A stretch of DNA of 51,803 nucleotides from Bacteroidales bacterium (GTDB taxonomy: Bacteria; Bacteroidota; Bacteroidia; Bacteroidales; UBA10428), in assembly GCA_016926205.1 (NCBI GenBank), contig JAFGPB010000070.1:1-51803 (forward strand). The letters run 5' to 3'. This document shows, piece by piece, positions 17,769-27,413 of the stretch. Each line of letters starts with the position of its first letter. Position 1 is the first letter of the stretch. The notes under the pieces were generated by a model. That model searched no databases. It was given only the letters and a program-made list of their open reading frames with translations, and was not told the origin of the DNA. A program made the position numbers and the translations under genes.

Positions 17769-19498
17769 AGGAAAGACAGCTGATCATGAAAAAAATCAGA
17801 CCGGACAAATATTATATAAAACTGATTATTTCGCTGGCTCTGGTGCTTTTGCTTGCATTCATCCTGAGTTCATTCTTTTTCAGATTTGATCTCACATCTG
17901 AAAAGCGTTATACATTATCGGATTTCAGCAGACAAACCCTTTCCGGTCTTAACGATATTGTTTATGTGAAGGTCTATCTTGAAGGTGATCTTAACATACC
18001 GTTCCGAAAAATGAAACAAAGCATTAAGGAGACGCTTGATGAATTCAAGGTATATGCTGAAGACAATCTTGAATATGAATTCGTGAATCCTTTTGGAGAT
18101 GAAGATACAGAAATACAGAAGGATGTTATTGGTGAGCTTTATGACCGGGGTCTTCAGCCGACAAATGTTATTTCAAGCGACAGGGAAGGAGGATCAGCAG
18201 AAAAGATCGTATTCCCCGGCGCCATCGTTAATTACCGGGGTTTTGAAGTTCCGTTGAATTTATTGAAAAACAATCCCGGAGCGGGAGCAGAGGAGAACAT
18301 CAACAATTCCATGCAGGCACTGGAGTTTGAATTGATCAGGATCATCAATTCACTTTCTGCTGACAGTACGGAAAAGATTGCCTTCATTGAAGGACACGGT
18401 GAGCTGGATGAATATCAGGTAGGCGATCTGACACGTGAACTGGGTTGGTACTTTCAGGTCGACCGTGGTAAAATCAACGGCCAACCCGGAATCCTCGACG
18501 ATTATAAGGCGATTGTCATTGCCAAACCTGTTGAACCTTTTAGCGAACAGGACAAATTTGTGCTGGATCAGTATATCATGCAGGGGGGCAAGGTGTTGTG
18601 GTTCATAGATATGGTGGATGTAAGTCTGGACAGCCTCAACCAGGAAGGATTTACCCTCGCCCTGATCAGCCAGCTCAATATCGGGGATTTGCTTTTCCGG
18701 TATGGTGTGCGCATCAATCCTGTATTGCTGCAGGATGTCCAGTGCAACATCATTCCTGTGAACATGGCTTTACCTGGTAACAGCCCGAACTTTCAACCGG
18801 TACCATGGCTGTATTTTCCATTATTGTCCGCACCCTTTACGTCTCCGGTAACAAGAAACCTGAACATGATCAAGACCGAATTTGTTGCGGATATTGATAC
18901 AATAGCATCCAGAAAGGACATCAGTAAAACGGTATTGCTAAGTACATCTGCGTATACAAGACGGGTAAATGCTCCCGCAATGGTGAGCCTCCGGGAAATC
19001 GAGAACGGTAATACTCCCGATCAGTTCAGTGAGGGTTCAAGACCCGTTGCCGTCATGCTTGAGGGGCGCTTTGAATCGGCATTCAGGAACAGAATGCTTG
19101 AAGATCTGTTGCCGGATGAGGAAATTGAATTCACGGAGTCCAGTGTGCCGACATCCATGCTCGTGGTTTCGGACGGTGACATCATTCGCAACGAAATACG
19201 CATCACTGCCCAGGGAACGGAAGTATATCCGCTGGGATTTGACCGCTACACACAGGAAACTTTCGGAAACAAAGAGTTCATCATCAATGCTATTCATTAT
19301 CTTACCGGACATGAAAGTCTGATTAATCTGAGATCGAGAGAACTTACCCTGCGGCAGCTCGACAAATCCAAAACCGCTGAACAAAGGTTGTTCTGGGTTC
19401 TGTTCAATACGGTTCTCCCTCCTGCCATTGTTATTCTTGCCGGCCTCCTATATAATCTGTACAGAAAGAAACGGTTCACAAGCGGACGACAATTTTAA
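17762..19498 (+). CDS. gldG: Gliding-associated ABC transporter component GldG
   Basis: The 578-residue protein has an N-terminal membrane helix (about 20-40), a large periplasmic region and a second helix near the C-terminus (about 545-565). The opening F-D-L-T-x-E-K-R-Y-T-L-S and the later F-I-E-G-H-G-E-L are characteristic of the GldG/IntS-type family of ABC-associated proteins. Overlap with gldF implies translational coupling. A second Met at 17786 is a possible start that would remove the overlap. Confidence 0.92.
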   Translation: MVKERQLIMKKIRPDKYYIKLIISLALVLLLAFILSSFFFRFDLTSEKRYTLSDFSRQTLSGLNDIVYVKVYLEGDLNIPFRKMKQSIKETLDEFKVYAEDNLEYEFVNPFGDEDTEIQKDVIGELYDRGLQPTNVISSDREGGSAEKIVFPGAIVNYRGFEVPLNLLKNNPGAGAEENINNSMQALEFELIRIINSLSADSTEKIAFIEGHGELDEYQVGDLTRELGWYFQVDRGKINGQPGILDDYKAIVIAKPVEPFSEQDKFVLDQYIMQGGKVLWFIDMVDVSLDSLNQEGFTLALISQLNIGDLLFRYGVRINPVLLQDVQCNIIPVNMALPGNSPNFQPVPWLYFPLLSAPFTSPVTRNLNMIKTEFVADIDTIASRKDISKTVLLSTSAYTRRVNAPAMVSLREIENGNTPDQFSEGSRPVAVMLEGRFESAFRNRMLEDLLPDEEIEFTESSVPTSMLVVSDGDIIRNEIRITAQGTEVYPLGFDRYTQETFGNKEFIINAIHYLTGHESLINLRSRELTLRQLDKSKTAEQRLFWVLFNTVLPPAIVILAGLLYNLYRKKRFTSGRQF

Positions 19499-19503
19499 AA
19501 GGT

Positions 19504-20478
19504 ATGTTCAGAAAGCATCCGGTGTATATTGCATTTCTAATTGTAGTGACCATTGCTGTGCTGATTCTGATCAACCGCAGGGATGGTCTGCCGGGAAGGC
19601 AATCCAGTGAATTTTCTTCAGGTAATGCATCTTTAATCGATAAAGTTGTGATTTCAAAGGCAGAGGAAACAGTCATCCTGGAGCGGGAGGAGCATCACTG
19701 GATGCTTAATGGTACCGCGATCGCCCGGAATGACCGCGTGGATTTTCTGCTAAGCTGCTTTGAACGGATTGAAATCGTTTCTCCTGCTGCGAAGTCAATG
19801 AAAGACCGTGTCGCTGAACATCTTAAAACAGAGGGTAAACTCGTCCGGTTATACGTCAATGGCAATTTAAGAAAAGGATTCCATGTTTATTATGAACCTG
19901 AAGGGATCACAGGAACATACATGATGCTGGAGGACTCTGAAGATCCGTTTATGGTGCGCCTTATAGGTTATGCAGGCAATGATATTGAGGTGTTTTTCAG
20001 CCTGAATCACAGAAGTTGGCAGGATAACGTCCTTTTTGAACAAGGACCGGATGACATTCGTGAGGTGCGCCTGGAATATCCGGAAACCCCGGAACATTCT
20101 TTCCGGATCCGCCATAATGAAACCAACGGCGTCGTTCTGTCAGAACTGACTGCACCAATACCGCCGGAGAACACGGATTTGCATGAGATTCAGGATTATC
20201 TGTTTTTTTTTAGCAACATACGGTATGAGTATCCTGAAGATCCGTTTCCGGACAGCCTGATTTCCGGGTCGCCCTTTGCTGACCTTACGGTAATTACGGG
20301 TACAGGCAGGGAAATTCATCTGAAAGCATATCGCTGGCCTGTTTCGGATAATGCTTCAGAAGCATACGACCTGAACCGTTTCATCGGACTGATCAATGAC
20401 GACAGGGACACCGTAATTCTGGAATATGCAGATATGGATCCGGTGTTACGGCGGATTGAGGATTTTCAAAAAAAATAA
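19504..20478 (+). CDS. DUF4340-type protein downstream of gldFG
   Basis: The 324-residue protein has one N-terminal membrane helix (about 7-24) and a periplasmic domain resembling the DUF4340 family often linked to GldG-type transporters. It begins only 5 bp after gldG, so it is a third member of that operon and probably part of the same envelope complex. No catalytic motif is visible. Confidence 0.78.
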   Translation: MFRKHPVYIAFLIVVTIAVLILINRRDGLPGRQSSEFSSGNASLIDKVVISKAEETVILEREEHHWMLNGTAIARNDRVDFLLSCFERIEIVSPAAKSMKDRVAEHLKTEGKLVRLYVNGNLRKGFHVYYEPEGITGTYMMLEDSEDPFMVRLIGYAGNDIEVFFSLNHRSWQDNVLFEQGPDDIREVRLEYPETPEHSFRIRHNETNGVVLSELTAPIPPENTDLHEIQDYLFFFSNIRYEYPEDPFPDSLISGSPFADLTVITGTGREIHLKAYRWPVSDNASEAYDLNRFIGLINDDRDTVILEYADMDPVLRRIEDFQKK

Positions 20479-20585
20479 AATCACTTTCCCTGAAATAGGT
20501 TTTTTTTCGTAATATTGATCATCTGAACATAAGCAGAGCATTTCTATTCATCTGATTGTTTTCAAATCACTTAAATTTAACTTAA

Positions 20586-21716
20586 ATGAAATTTGTCGTT
20601 TCAAGCTTTGACCTGTTGAACCACTTGCTGGCACTGAACCGTGTTATCAGTTCAAAAAACACATTGCCCATCCTTGATAACTTTCTGTTCAATCTTGACG
20701 GTAATGTACTGGAAATTACTGCATCTGATCTGGAAACAACAATGGTTACGTCAATGACGCTTGAAAATGCATCTGAGGCAGGTAACATAGCAATACCTGC
20801 ACGGCTGATAACGGATTCCCTTAAAGAGTTTCCGGACCAGCCACTGACATTTACCATTAATATGGAGACCCATAACATATCCATCAGCTCGGAAAACGGA
20901 CAATTTTCAATAGGTGGTCAGCCTGGTGAAGATTTTCCGCGATTGCCCCAGATCAAACCGGACCGAAAGACATCCTTTACACTGCCGGCATCATCCCTTA
21001 CCAGCGGAATTCACAGTACCATCTTTGCTACTGCTGATGATGAGCTGCGTCCTGTGATGAACGGCATATATATTGAGCTGACACCTTCCGATATTACCTT
21101 TGTTGCCTCAGATGCCCATAAACTTGTTCGTTACAAGCGGAACGATATCAGCTGTGATGCAAGTTCGGCTTTCATCCTTCCTAAGAAACCGGCCGGCCTG
21201 CTTCGGAATATCCTTCCAAAAGGGGATCAAAATGTGACCATTGAATTTGATGACAAGAACGCCTCTTTCATTTTGCCTTCATACCAACTTGTCTGCCGAC
21301 TCGTTGAAGGCAACTATCCAAGTTACAATTCTGTGATTCCCGTCAATAATCCGAATAAACTGATCATTGACAGGGTGAATCTTCTGAATACGATCAGAAG
21401 GGTTTCCGTTTTTTCCAACCAGGCCAGTAACCTTGTCAGATTAAAGCTTGACGGCAACAAGCTTACCGTATCTGCTCAGGATATCGACTTTTCAACATCC
21501 GCAGTGGAAGATTTGCTTTGCCAGTATAATGGCGAAAAGATGGAAATCGGTTTTAAATCCGTTTTCCTGATTGAAATTCTAAGCAATATACAGTCTTCAG
21601 AAGTATCAATTGAACTTTCAGACGCTTCCAGGGCAGGATTGTTTATTCCGTTCCAGATGGAAAATGAAGATGAGGATGTGTTGATGTTGCTGATGCCTAT
21701 GATGCTGAACGGATGA
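20586..21716 (+). CDS. dnaN: DNA polymerase III beta sliding clamp
   Basis: The 376-residue protein has normal length and the three-domain clamp fold: the N-terminal L-x-x-x-x-x-V-I-S-S-K-N-T-L-P-I-L block (about 18-30), the central E-L-R-P-V-M-N-G-I-Y block, and the C-terminal hydrophobic-cleft end L-M-L-L-M-P-M-M-L. It tethers DNA polymerase III to DNA. It starts 107 bp after the gldFG-DUF4340 operon and is followed by an exonuclease gene. Confidence 0.97.
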   Translation: MKFVVSSFDLLNHLLALNRVISSKNTLPILDNFLFNLDGNVLEITASDLETTMVTSMTLENASEAGNIAIPARLITDSLKEFPDQPLTFTINMETHNISISSENGQFSIGGQPGEDFPRLPQIKPDRKTSFTLPASSLTSGIHSTIFATADDELRPVMNGIYIELTPSDITFVASDAHKLVRYKRNDISCDASSAFILPKKPAGLLRNILPKGDQNVTIEFDDKNASFILPSYQLVCRLVEGNYPSYNSVIPVNNPNKLIIDRVNLLNTIRRVSVFSNQASNLVRLKLDGNKLTVSAQDIDFSTSAVEDLLCQYNGEKMEIGFKSVFLIEILSNIQSSEVSIELSDASRAGLFIPFQMENEDEDVLMLLMPMMLNG

Positions 21717-21755
21717 CCTTATTAATTCATCAAAAGTTATGCTAAATAGTATCGC

Positions 21756-22535
21756 ATGTTGTTGAATCTGAAAAATCCCCTCATTTTTTTTGATCTGGAA
21801 ACTACAGGGACAGATGTTGCTGTGGACCGCATCGTGGAAATTACCTATCTGAAGGTATATCCAAACGGCAAAGAAGAATTGCAGACCATCAGGGTTCATC
21901 CTACGGTGCCGATACCTGAACGGGCGACTGCAATTCATGGAATAACAGATAATGATGTAAAGGACAAACCTGCCTTCGCTGAAATCGCCAGAAACATTGC
22001 TGCTGTTTTTGAAGGTTGTGATATCGCAGGATACAATTCCAACAAGTTCGATATTCCGCTGCTGGCTGAAGAATTCTTAAGATCAGGTGTGGATATTGAT
22101 CTTATGAAAAGAAAATTCGTGGACATCCAGGTAATATTTCACAAGAAAGAGCAACGTACATTAAGTGCCGCCTATAAATTCTACTGTGATAAAACCCTTG
22201 AAAACGCGCATACTTCCGAGGCTGATACACGGGCAACCTATGAGATTCTGATGGCACAGCTTGACAGATATCCCGACCTGAAAAACGACATTAATGCACT
22301 GTCAAAATTTTCAAGCCACAATCAGAATGTGGATTTCCTTGGCCGGATTGTATTTGATAATGACGGGAAGGAAGTTTTCAATTTTGGCAAGTATAAGGGT
22401 CAGTCTGTTGAGGATGTCCTGAAGAAGGATCCCGGTTACTATGGCTGGATCATGAACGGGCAGTTCCCTTTATATACGAAGAAAGTCCTGACAGCCATAA
22501 AATTGCGCTCCGCGTTCGGCAAACAGGTTCAATGA
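21756..22535 (+). CDS. DnaQ-like 3'-5' exonuclease
   Basis: The 259-residue DEDD exonuclease of the polymerase III epsilon type has Exo I as F-D13-L-E15-T-T-G, Exo II in the Y-N-S-N-K-F-D segment (about 90-96) and Exo III as H-T-S-E-A-D, giving a DEDDh type. The C-terminal about 45 residues (F-N-F-G-K-Y-K-G, G-Y-Y-x-W-I-M) form a small domain common in exonuclease X-like proteins. The position right after dnaN suggests a role in DNA repair or proofreading. Confidence 0.88.
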   Translation: MLLNLKNPLIFFDLETTGTDVAVDRIVEITYLKVYPNGKEELQTIRVHPTVPIPERATAIHGITDNDVKDKPAFAEIARNIAAVFEGCDIAGYNSNKFDIPLLAEEFLRSGVDIDLMKRKFVDIQVIFHKKEQRTLSAAYKFYCDKTLENAHTSEADTRATYEILMAQLDRYPDLKNDINALSKFSSHNQNVDFLGRIVFDNDGKEVFNFGKYKGQSVEDVLKKDPGYYGWIMNGQFPLYTKKVLTAIKLRSAFGKQVQ

Positions 22536-22641
22536 TTTTCCGTTTCTCAGGTTCATTGGCCAAAGATCCTTCGGTTTTAAAATCTTCCGGCGCCCGGTTT
22601 GTTCATGCTGTCAGAGTTATGAATATTAAATAATCAGAGTT

Positions 22642-23253
22642 ATGAAGATCATCTGTATCGGACGAAATTATGCCGATCATGCGAAAGAAATGAATCACGT
22701 GCTGCCTTCGGAACCGGTTTTTTTTATGAAACCGGATTCTTCGTTGCTGCTGAAAAACAATCCGTTTTTTCTGCCGGATTTTTCTTCGGAAATTCATCAT
22801 GAGGCAGAGGTTGTATTGAAGATTTCACGCCTTGGCAAAAACATCGAGGCACGCTATGCAAACCGATACTATGATAAGGTCTCCGTTGGCATTGATTTTA
22901 CGGCAAGGGATTTGCAGCGTAAATGCATTAAGGAGGGCGGGCCATGGGAAATCGCCAAAGCTTTTGACCAGTCGGCTGCAGTTGGCAGTTTCATTGATCT
23001 GGCTTCCGTCCCCGACCCGAAAGCCATTCAATTTCAGCTTGATATTAACAACCGTACCGTACAGAACGGCAATACAAAAGATATGATCTTTTCTTTTGAT
23101 GTGATAATTTCTTACCTGTCAGGATTTTTGACACTGAAAACGGGTGATCTGATTTTTACAGGTACTCCCGCCGGTGTGGGACCGGTAAGCATTCAGGACC
23201 ATCTTGTAGCATTGTTGGAAGGACAGACCTTGCTTGATTTCTGGATAAAATGA
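22642..23253 (+). CDS. Fumarylacetoacetate hydrolase-family protein
   Basis: The 203-residue protein has the short FAH fold: C-I-G-R-N-Y-A-D-H-A at the N-terminus, the metal-binding H-x-E-x-E (about 53-57), D-F-T-A-R-D and the closing G-D-L-I-F-T-G-T-P-A-G-V-G-P. Family members include oxaloacetate decarboxylases and acylpyruvases acting on 2-oxo or diketo acids with Mg or Mn. The exact substrate cannot be told. It lies in the dnaN-to-nadD run. Confidence 0.9.
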   Translation: MKIICIGRNYADHAKEMNHVLPSEPVFFMKPDSSLLLKNNPFFLPDFSSEIHHEAEVVLKISRLGKNIEARYANRYYDKVSVGIDFTARDLQRKCIKEGGPWEIAKAFDQSAAVGSFIDLASVPDPKAIQFQLDINNRTVQNGNTKDMIFSFDVIISYLSGFLTLKTGDLIFTGTPAGVGPVSIQDHLVALLEGQTLLDFWIK

Positions 23254-23274
23254 CCGTATTTTGAAAAAAAAACG

Positions 23275-23282
23275 TAGGTTTG
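23275..23282 (+). promoter_or_regulatory. Putative -7 promoter element upstream of yicC
   Basis: TAGGTTTG matches TAnnTTTG and lies 22 bp before the yicC ATG, in a 51-bp gap. This would allow yicC-gmk-nadD to be transcribed as a separate unit. Confidence 0.35.
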
Positions 23283-23304
23283 CAGGATCAGAATTCGAAA
23301 GCTT

Positions 23305-24183
23305 ATGATTCAGTCCATGACGGGATTTGGCCAGTCTTCCCTTGACCTGTCCGATAAGTTGATACATATCGAAATCAAATCACTGAACAGCAAACAGCTC
23401 GATGTGCATTTGCGGATTCCGGGTTTGTACAGGGATAAGGAAATTGATATTCGTAATGAATTGAATTGCAGACTGAAACGCGGAAAACTGGATGTCATTA
23501 TCTATGCCGAATACAAAGAGGACCGGGCACCGGTCCAGATTAACACGGGAGTGGTCAGGAATTACTACCGGCAGGTCAGGGAGATCCTTGAAAGTCTTGA
23601 TGTCAAAATACACGATGAACCTGTGCTTCAAGCCATTCTGAGATTCCCTGAGGTGTTGAATAATGGACAGCAGACAGTGGACAGTGAGGAATGGGACAGG
23701 GTGATGGAAACCGTGGCAGCTGCGGCAGATTCTCTTGAGGAATACCGAAGACGTGAAGGAGCGGCAATAGAGAAGGATATCAACATGAGGATTGGTCTTA
23801 TAGAGTCAATGCTCCGGGAGATCGAACCTTTTGAAAAGGAACGGTACGCAACGCTCAGGCAAAAACTTCAGAATTCACTTTTCGAGATAGTTACACCTGA
23901 TACTGTGGACCAGAACCGGTTTGAACAGGAATTGATCTATTATCTTGAAAAAATGGATTTTACGGAAGAAAAAACCAGACTAATTCACCATTGCAGCTAT
24001 TTCAGGGATACGATTTCAGAGGTTGAGCCGACAGGACGCAAACTGGGATTTATAGCCCAGGAGATCGGCAGGGAGATCAATACGATCGGGTCAAAGGCAA
24101 GTCATCCGGAAATTCAGAAGATCGTGGTTCTGATGAAAGATGAGCTGGAGAAGATCAAGGAACAGCTTCTGAATGTTCTGTAG
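23305..24183 (+). CDS. yicC: YicC/YloC-family endoribonuclease
   Basis: The 292-residue protein opens with M-T-G-F-G-Q, the YicC start, followed by the N-S-K-Q-L-D segment. It ends with the conserved G-R-K-L-G-F-I-x-Q-E-I-x-R-E-I-N-T-I-G-S-K region (DUF1732). E. coli YicC has endoribonuclease activity. Its stop is one base before the gmk start, and the yicC-gmk linkage is widespread in bacteria. Confidence 0.93.
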   Translation: MIQSMTGFGQSSLDLSDKLIHIEIKSLNSKQLDVHLRIPGLYRDKEIDIRNELNCRLKRGKLDVIIYAEYKEDRAPVQINTGVVRNYYRQVREILESLDVKIHDEPVLQAILRFPEVLNNGQQTVDSEEWDRVMETVAAAADSLEEYRRREGAAIEKDINMRIGLIESMLREIEPFEKERYATLRQKLQNSLFEIVTPDTVDQNRFEQELIYYLEKMDFTEEKTRLIHHCSYFRDTISEVEPTGRKLGFIAQEIGREINTIGSKASHPEIQKIVVLMKDELEKIKEQLLNVL

Positions 24184-24184
24184 C

Positions 24185-24766
24185 ATGAAAGGTAAGGCGG
24201 TCATCATTACAGCCCCTTCGGGCGCAGGCAAGACTACCGTTGTGAAGCACCTCCTGAGTTGTGAGGATCTGAAACTGGAGTTTTCCATATCGGCCTGTAC
24301 ACGTCTGCCCCGTGAAGGTGAATTGCATGGCAGGGATTATTATTTCATGTCAATCGAGGGTTTTAAGGACAAAATCGAAGAGGATGAATTTGTTGAATGG
24401 GAGGAGGTATACAGGAACTGTTATTACGGCACGCTAAAAAGTGAGGTCAGGCGAATCTGGACATCAAAGCGGAACATACTCTTCGATGTGGATGTTATGG
24501 GAGCTGTTACCCTGAAACAGACATTGGGCGACAAAGCGTTTGCATTGTTTATCATGCCACCCTCAATGGATGTGTTGCGGGAGCGGCTCGAAAACCGCGG
24601 ACTGGATTCACCCGTCGTCATTGAGAACAGAATCAATAAAGCTTCCCTGGAAATCAGTTATGCCGGAAGATTTGACGAAACTCTGGTAAATGATACACTC
24701 AATGAAACATTAGAACAAGCTGAAAATCTTGTCAGGCATTTTCTTGAAAATTCCCGGCAACCATGA
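24185..24766 (+). CDS. gmk: Guanylate kinase
   Basis: The 193-residue enzyme converts GMP to GDP with ATP. The P-loop A-P-S-G-A-G-K-T-T is at 10-18. The GMP-binding stretch includes S-x-C-T-R-x-P-R-x-G-E and G-x-D-Y-Y-F. The frame opens four codons earlier inside yicC, but the Met at 24185 fits the family N-terminus. The 3' end overlaps nadD by 4 bp (ATGA). Confidence 0.96.
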   Translation: MKGKAVIITAPSGAGKTTVVKHLLSCEDLKLEFSISACTRLPREGELHGRDYYFMSIEGFKDKIEEDEFVEWEEVYRNCYYGTLKSEVRRIWTSKRNILFDVDVMGAVTLKQTLGDKAFALFIMPPSMDVLRERLENRGLDSPVVIENRINKASLEISYAGRFDETLVNDTLNETLEQAENLVRHFLENSRQP

Positions 24767-25335
24767 AAACAGGTCTGTTTTTCGGTTCCTTCAATCCGGT
24801 GCACATGGGGCATCTCATGATTGCCAATTACATGGTCGAATTCACGGATCTGGAACAGATCTGGTTCGTGGTCAGCCCCCAGAATCCTTTAAAGAAGAGA
24901 AAAAACCTGCTGAATGATTATGAAAGGCTGATCATGCTTGAACAGGCTGTCGAGGAAGATGAACGCTTCGATGTATGCGATATCGAATTCAGCATGCCTA
25001 AACCATCATACACAATTGATACACTCACCTATCTCAGGGAGGTTTATCCGTCGCAGGAATTTGTTCTGATCATGGGATCCGATGGATTGATGACCTTTCA
25101 CAAGTGGAAGAATCACGAGATCATTCAGCAGAACTATCAGAGGTATGTATATCCAAGACCGGGATTTGATGTCGATCCTGCTGCCCATCCAAATATTGTG
25201 CTGGTCAAAGCCCCGCAGATTGAAATTTCATCAACCTTTATCCGGAATGCCATCAGGGATGAACTCAACATCCGGTATTTCCTTCCGGCGAAGGTATACC
25301 GGTATATTCTGAAAATGCATTACTATGAAAAGTAG
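24763..25335 (+). CDS. nadD: Nicotinate-nucleotide adenylyltransferase
   Basis: The 190-residue enzyme makes deamido-NAD from nicotinate mononucleotide. It has the nucleotidyltransferase start G-S-F-N-P-V-H-x-G-H (7-16) and the C-terminal I-S-S-T-F-I-R. It is the last gene of yicC-gmk-nadD. The final codons (Y-Y-E-K-stop) are themselves the first unit of a 30-bp tandem array. Two consecutive TAG stops end the frame, and beyond them the same frame stays open as decapeptide repeats up to 25524. Confidence 0.96.
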   Translation: MKTGLFFGSFNPVHMGHLMIANYMVEFTDLEQIWFVVSPQNPLKKRKNLLNDYERLIMLEQAVEEDERFDVCDIEFSMPKPSYTIDTLTYLREVYPSQEFVLIMGSDGLMTFHKWKNHEIIQQNYQRYVYPRPGFDVDPAAHPNIVLVKAPQIEISSTFIRNAIRDELNIRYFLPAKVYRYILKMHYYEK

Positions 25336-25500
25336 TAGGTGAGCATGCGCTTCTGTGAAAAGCAGCGGGTGAGAACGCGCTTCTGTGAAAAGCAGTGGGT
25401 GAGAACGCGCTTCTGTGAAAAGCAGTGGGTGAGCATGCGCTGCTGTGAGAAGCAATTGGTAAGCATGCAATGCTTTGATAAGCAGTTAATGGGATTTTTT
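25321..25500 (+). repeat. Six-unit tandem array, exact 30-bp period, beginning inside nadD
   Basis: Units begin every 30 bp at 25321, 25351, 25381, 25411, 25441 and 25471. Unit 1 includes the last codons and stops of nadD and matches unit 2 at 23 of 30 bases. Units 2-4 are almost identical; units 5-6 are diverged and run up to the end of the convergent ABC gene. Thirty is a multiple of three, so the array is open in the nadD frame after its TAG TAG, encoding decapeptides with an F-C-E-K-Q core. Confidence 0.92.
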
Positions 25501-27344
25501 TACGTGAAATACTGCATGTCATAGAACTTGCGGTATTCACCATTGGCCGCCAACAATTGTTCATGATTCCCTTTTTCGACGATGAACCCGTTTTGCAGGA
25601 CATAGATCATGTCTGTGTGCACGATGGTGGACAACCTGTGGGCAATGACGATGGAGGTTCTGTTGGTCATAAGTTTGGTCAGCGCATCCTGGACCAGCTT
25701 CTCGGATTCCGTATCAAGGGCTGATGTAGCTTCATCAAGGATCATTATGGGAGGATTTTTCAGAATGGCCCGTGCAATACTTATCCTTTGCCGCTGGCCA
25801 CCGGATAATTTACTGCCTCGGTCGCCGATCACAGTATAATATCCTTCCTCGGTGTTCACAATAAATTCATGGGCGTGAGCGACTTTTGCAGCATTCACGA
25901 CATCCTCTTCCGGTGCATTTTCTACGCCGAAAGCGATATTGTTGCGGAAGCTGTCATTGAACAGTATAGGATCCTGGTTCACAATTCCCATGAGACCCCT
26001 GACGTCGGATATTTTGTAATCCCGGATGTCGCGTCCGTCAATCAGGATACTGCCACGGGTAACATCATAAAAGCGTGGCAAAAGATCAGCCAGTGTGGAT
26101 TTTCCTGATCCTGAATGCCCGACGAGCGCTATGGTCTGTCCTTTTCTGAGCTCCAGACAGATATCCTGCAGCACAAATTCACTGCGGTATTTAAAAAATA
26201 CGTCCCGGTATTCAATCCTGTCGTTAAAGGTATGAATTCGGACCGCATCGGGTTTCTCACGGATGCTGTTCTCGGCATTCAGGATCCTGTTGATCCGTTC
26301 CATGGATGCAAGACCCTTTTGTATGCTGTAATATTCCTGTGAGAATGCCTTCACCGGATTGATGATGCTATAAAAAACGCCGAGATAAACGATAAACTGG
26401 TCGGGTGTCAGATTGCTCGTTTTATTGATGATCAGGTGTCCCCCGTACCACATTACAGTGATCATTACAACTGTCCCGAGAAATTCACTTACCGGATGGG
26501 CAAGGTATCGCCTCCTGAGCAGCCGGGTCATGATTTTTTTGTAGTCCTCGTTTTCATTCTGAAAGCGTTTGTAGATCTTTTTCTCAGCATTAAAGGCCTG
26601 GATGATCCTGAGACCGGAAAGGGTTTCTTCAACGGTGGTGAGCAGTTCACCGAGCTTGTTTTGTCCTTTCATGGATCTTCTTTTCAGTGATTGTCCGATA
26701 CGTCCGATGATCATGCCGGCCAGCGGGAACAATATGAGAACAAATATTGTAAGCTGCCAGCTGATAATGAACATGGATGTCACATATACAAGGATGACTA
26801 CCGGATTCTTAAGGAACATATCCATCGAATTCATGATGGATGTTTCAACTTCCGTAACATCACCGGTTATCCGCGACATGATGTCTCCCTTTTTTTCTTC
26901 CGTAAAAAAACCAATCGGAAGGGAAACCGTTTTTTGATAGATCTTGTTCCTGATGTCCCGTATGACGGAATTCCTTAACGTGACAATGGTATGGCTGGCG
27001 AGATAGGTGAAGCCAACTTTCAGAAAAGTCATCACAATCAGGAACAATCCGATATAAATCAGCACCAGGACGTAACTGTGCTGTTCAGCGATCTTCGTGA
27101 TCAGGCTGTACAGGTTGTGGACCAATGCATCCATGAATTCGTCCATACTGGAGAGAGATTCTCTCATGTTGATAAAACCGTAGACTTTTTCCTCAAGGCC
27201 GAACAGGATCTTCAGTGCAGGGATTATGCTTACCAGACTGAAAACTCCGAATATCGCCCCGAGGAAATTGAAGATGAAGTTCAGGTACAAGTGCTTTTTA
27301 TACGGCGGTATATAGGTCTGTAATATTTTTATGAATTCTTTCAT
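25500..27344 (-). CDS. MsbA-like ABC exporter (fused permease-ATPase)
   Basis: The 614-residue half-transporter has six membrane segments in about 1-330, then a nucleotide-binding domain. Walker A is G-H-S-G-S-G-K-S-T, the signature L-S-G-G-Q-R-Q-R, Walker B I-M-I-L-D-E-A-T-S, and the H-loop A-H-R-L-S-T. It would work as a homodimer exporting lipid A-type lipids or other amphipaths; the substrate cannot be assigned. It is convergent with nadD, and the repeat array fills the gap between them. Confidence 0.93.
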   Translation of the reverse strand: MKEFIKILQTYIPPYKKHLYLNFIFNFLGAIFGVFSLVSIIPALKILFGLEEKVYGFINMRESLSSMDEFMDALVHNLYSLITKIAEQHSYVLVLIYIGLFLIVMTFLKVGFTYLASHTIVTLRNSVIRDIRNKIYQKTVSLPIGFFTEEKKGDIMSRITGDVTEVETSIMNSMDMFLKNPVVILVYVTSMFIISWQLTIFVLILFPLAGMIIGRIGQSLKRRSMKGQNKLGELLTTVEETLSGLRIIQAFNAEKKIYKRFQNENEDYKKIMTRLLRRRYLAHPVSEFLGTVVMITVMWYGGHLIINKTSNLTPDQFIVYLGVFYSIINPVKAFSQEYYSIQKGLASMERINRILNAENSIREKPDAVRIHTFNDRIEYRDVFFKYRSEFVLQDICLELRKGQTIALVGHSGSGKSTLADLLPRFYDVTRGSILIDGRDIRDYKISDVRGLMGIVNQDPILFNDSFRNNIAFGVENAPEEDVVNAAKVAHAHEFIVNTEEGYYTVIGDRGSKLSGGQRQRISIARAILKNPPIMILDEATSALDTESEKLVQDALTKLMTNRTSIVIAHRLSTIVHTDMIYVLQNGFIVEKGNHEQLLAANGEYRKFYDMQYFT

Positions 27345-27413
27345 CCGTTTCTTGTTTTCTCTTGACTTCCGTACGAGCTTTATGCTTAGGATGTCTTTTG
27401 AACTTCGGTTTGA

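Noticed and set aside
25231-25603. Minus-strand repeat proteins in the nadD-ABC gap
   Set aside because: They are translations of the 30-bp array on the opposite strand and overlap real genes at both ends.
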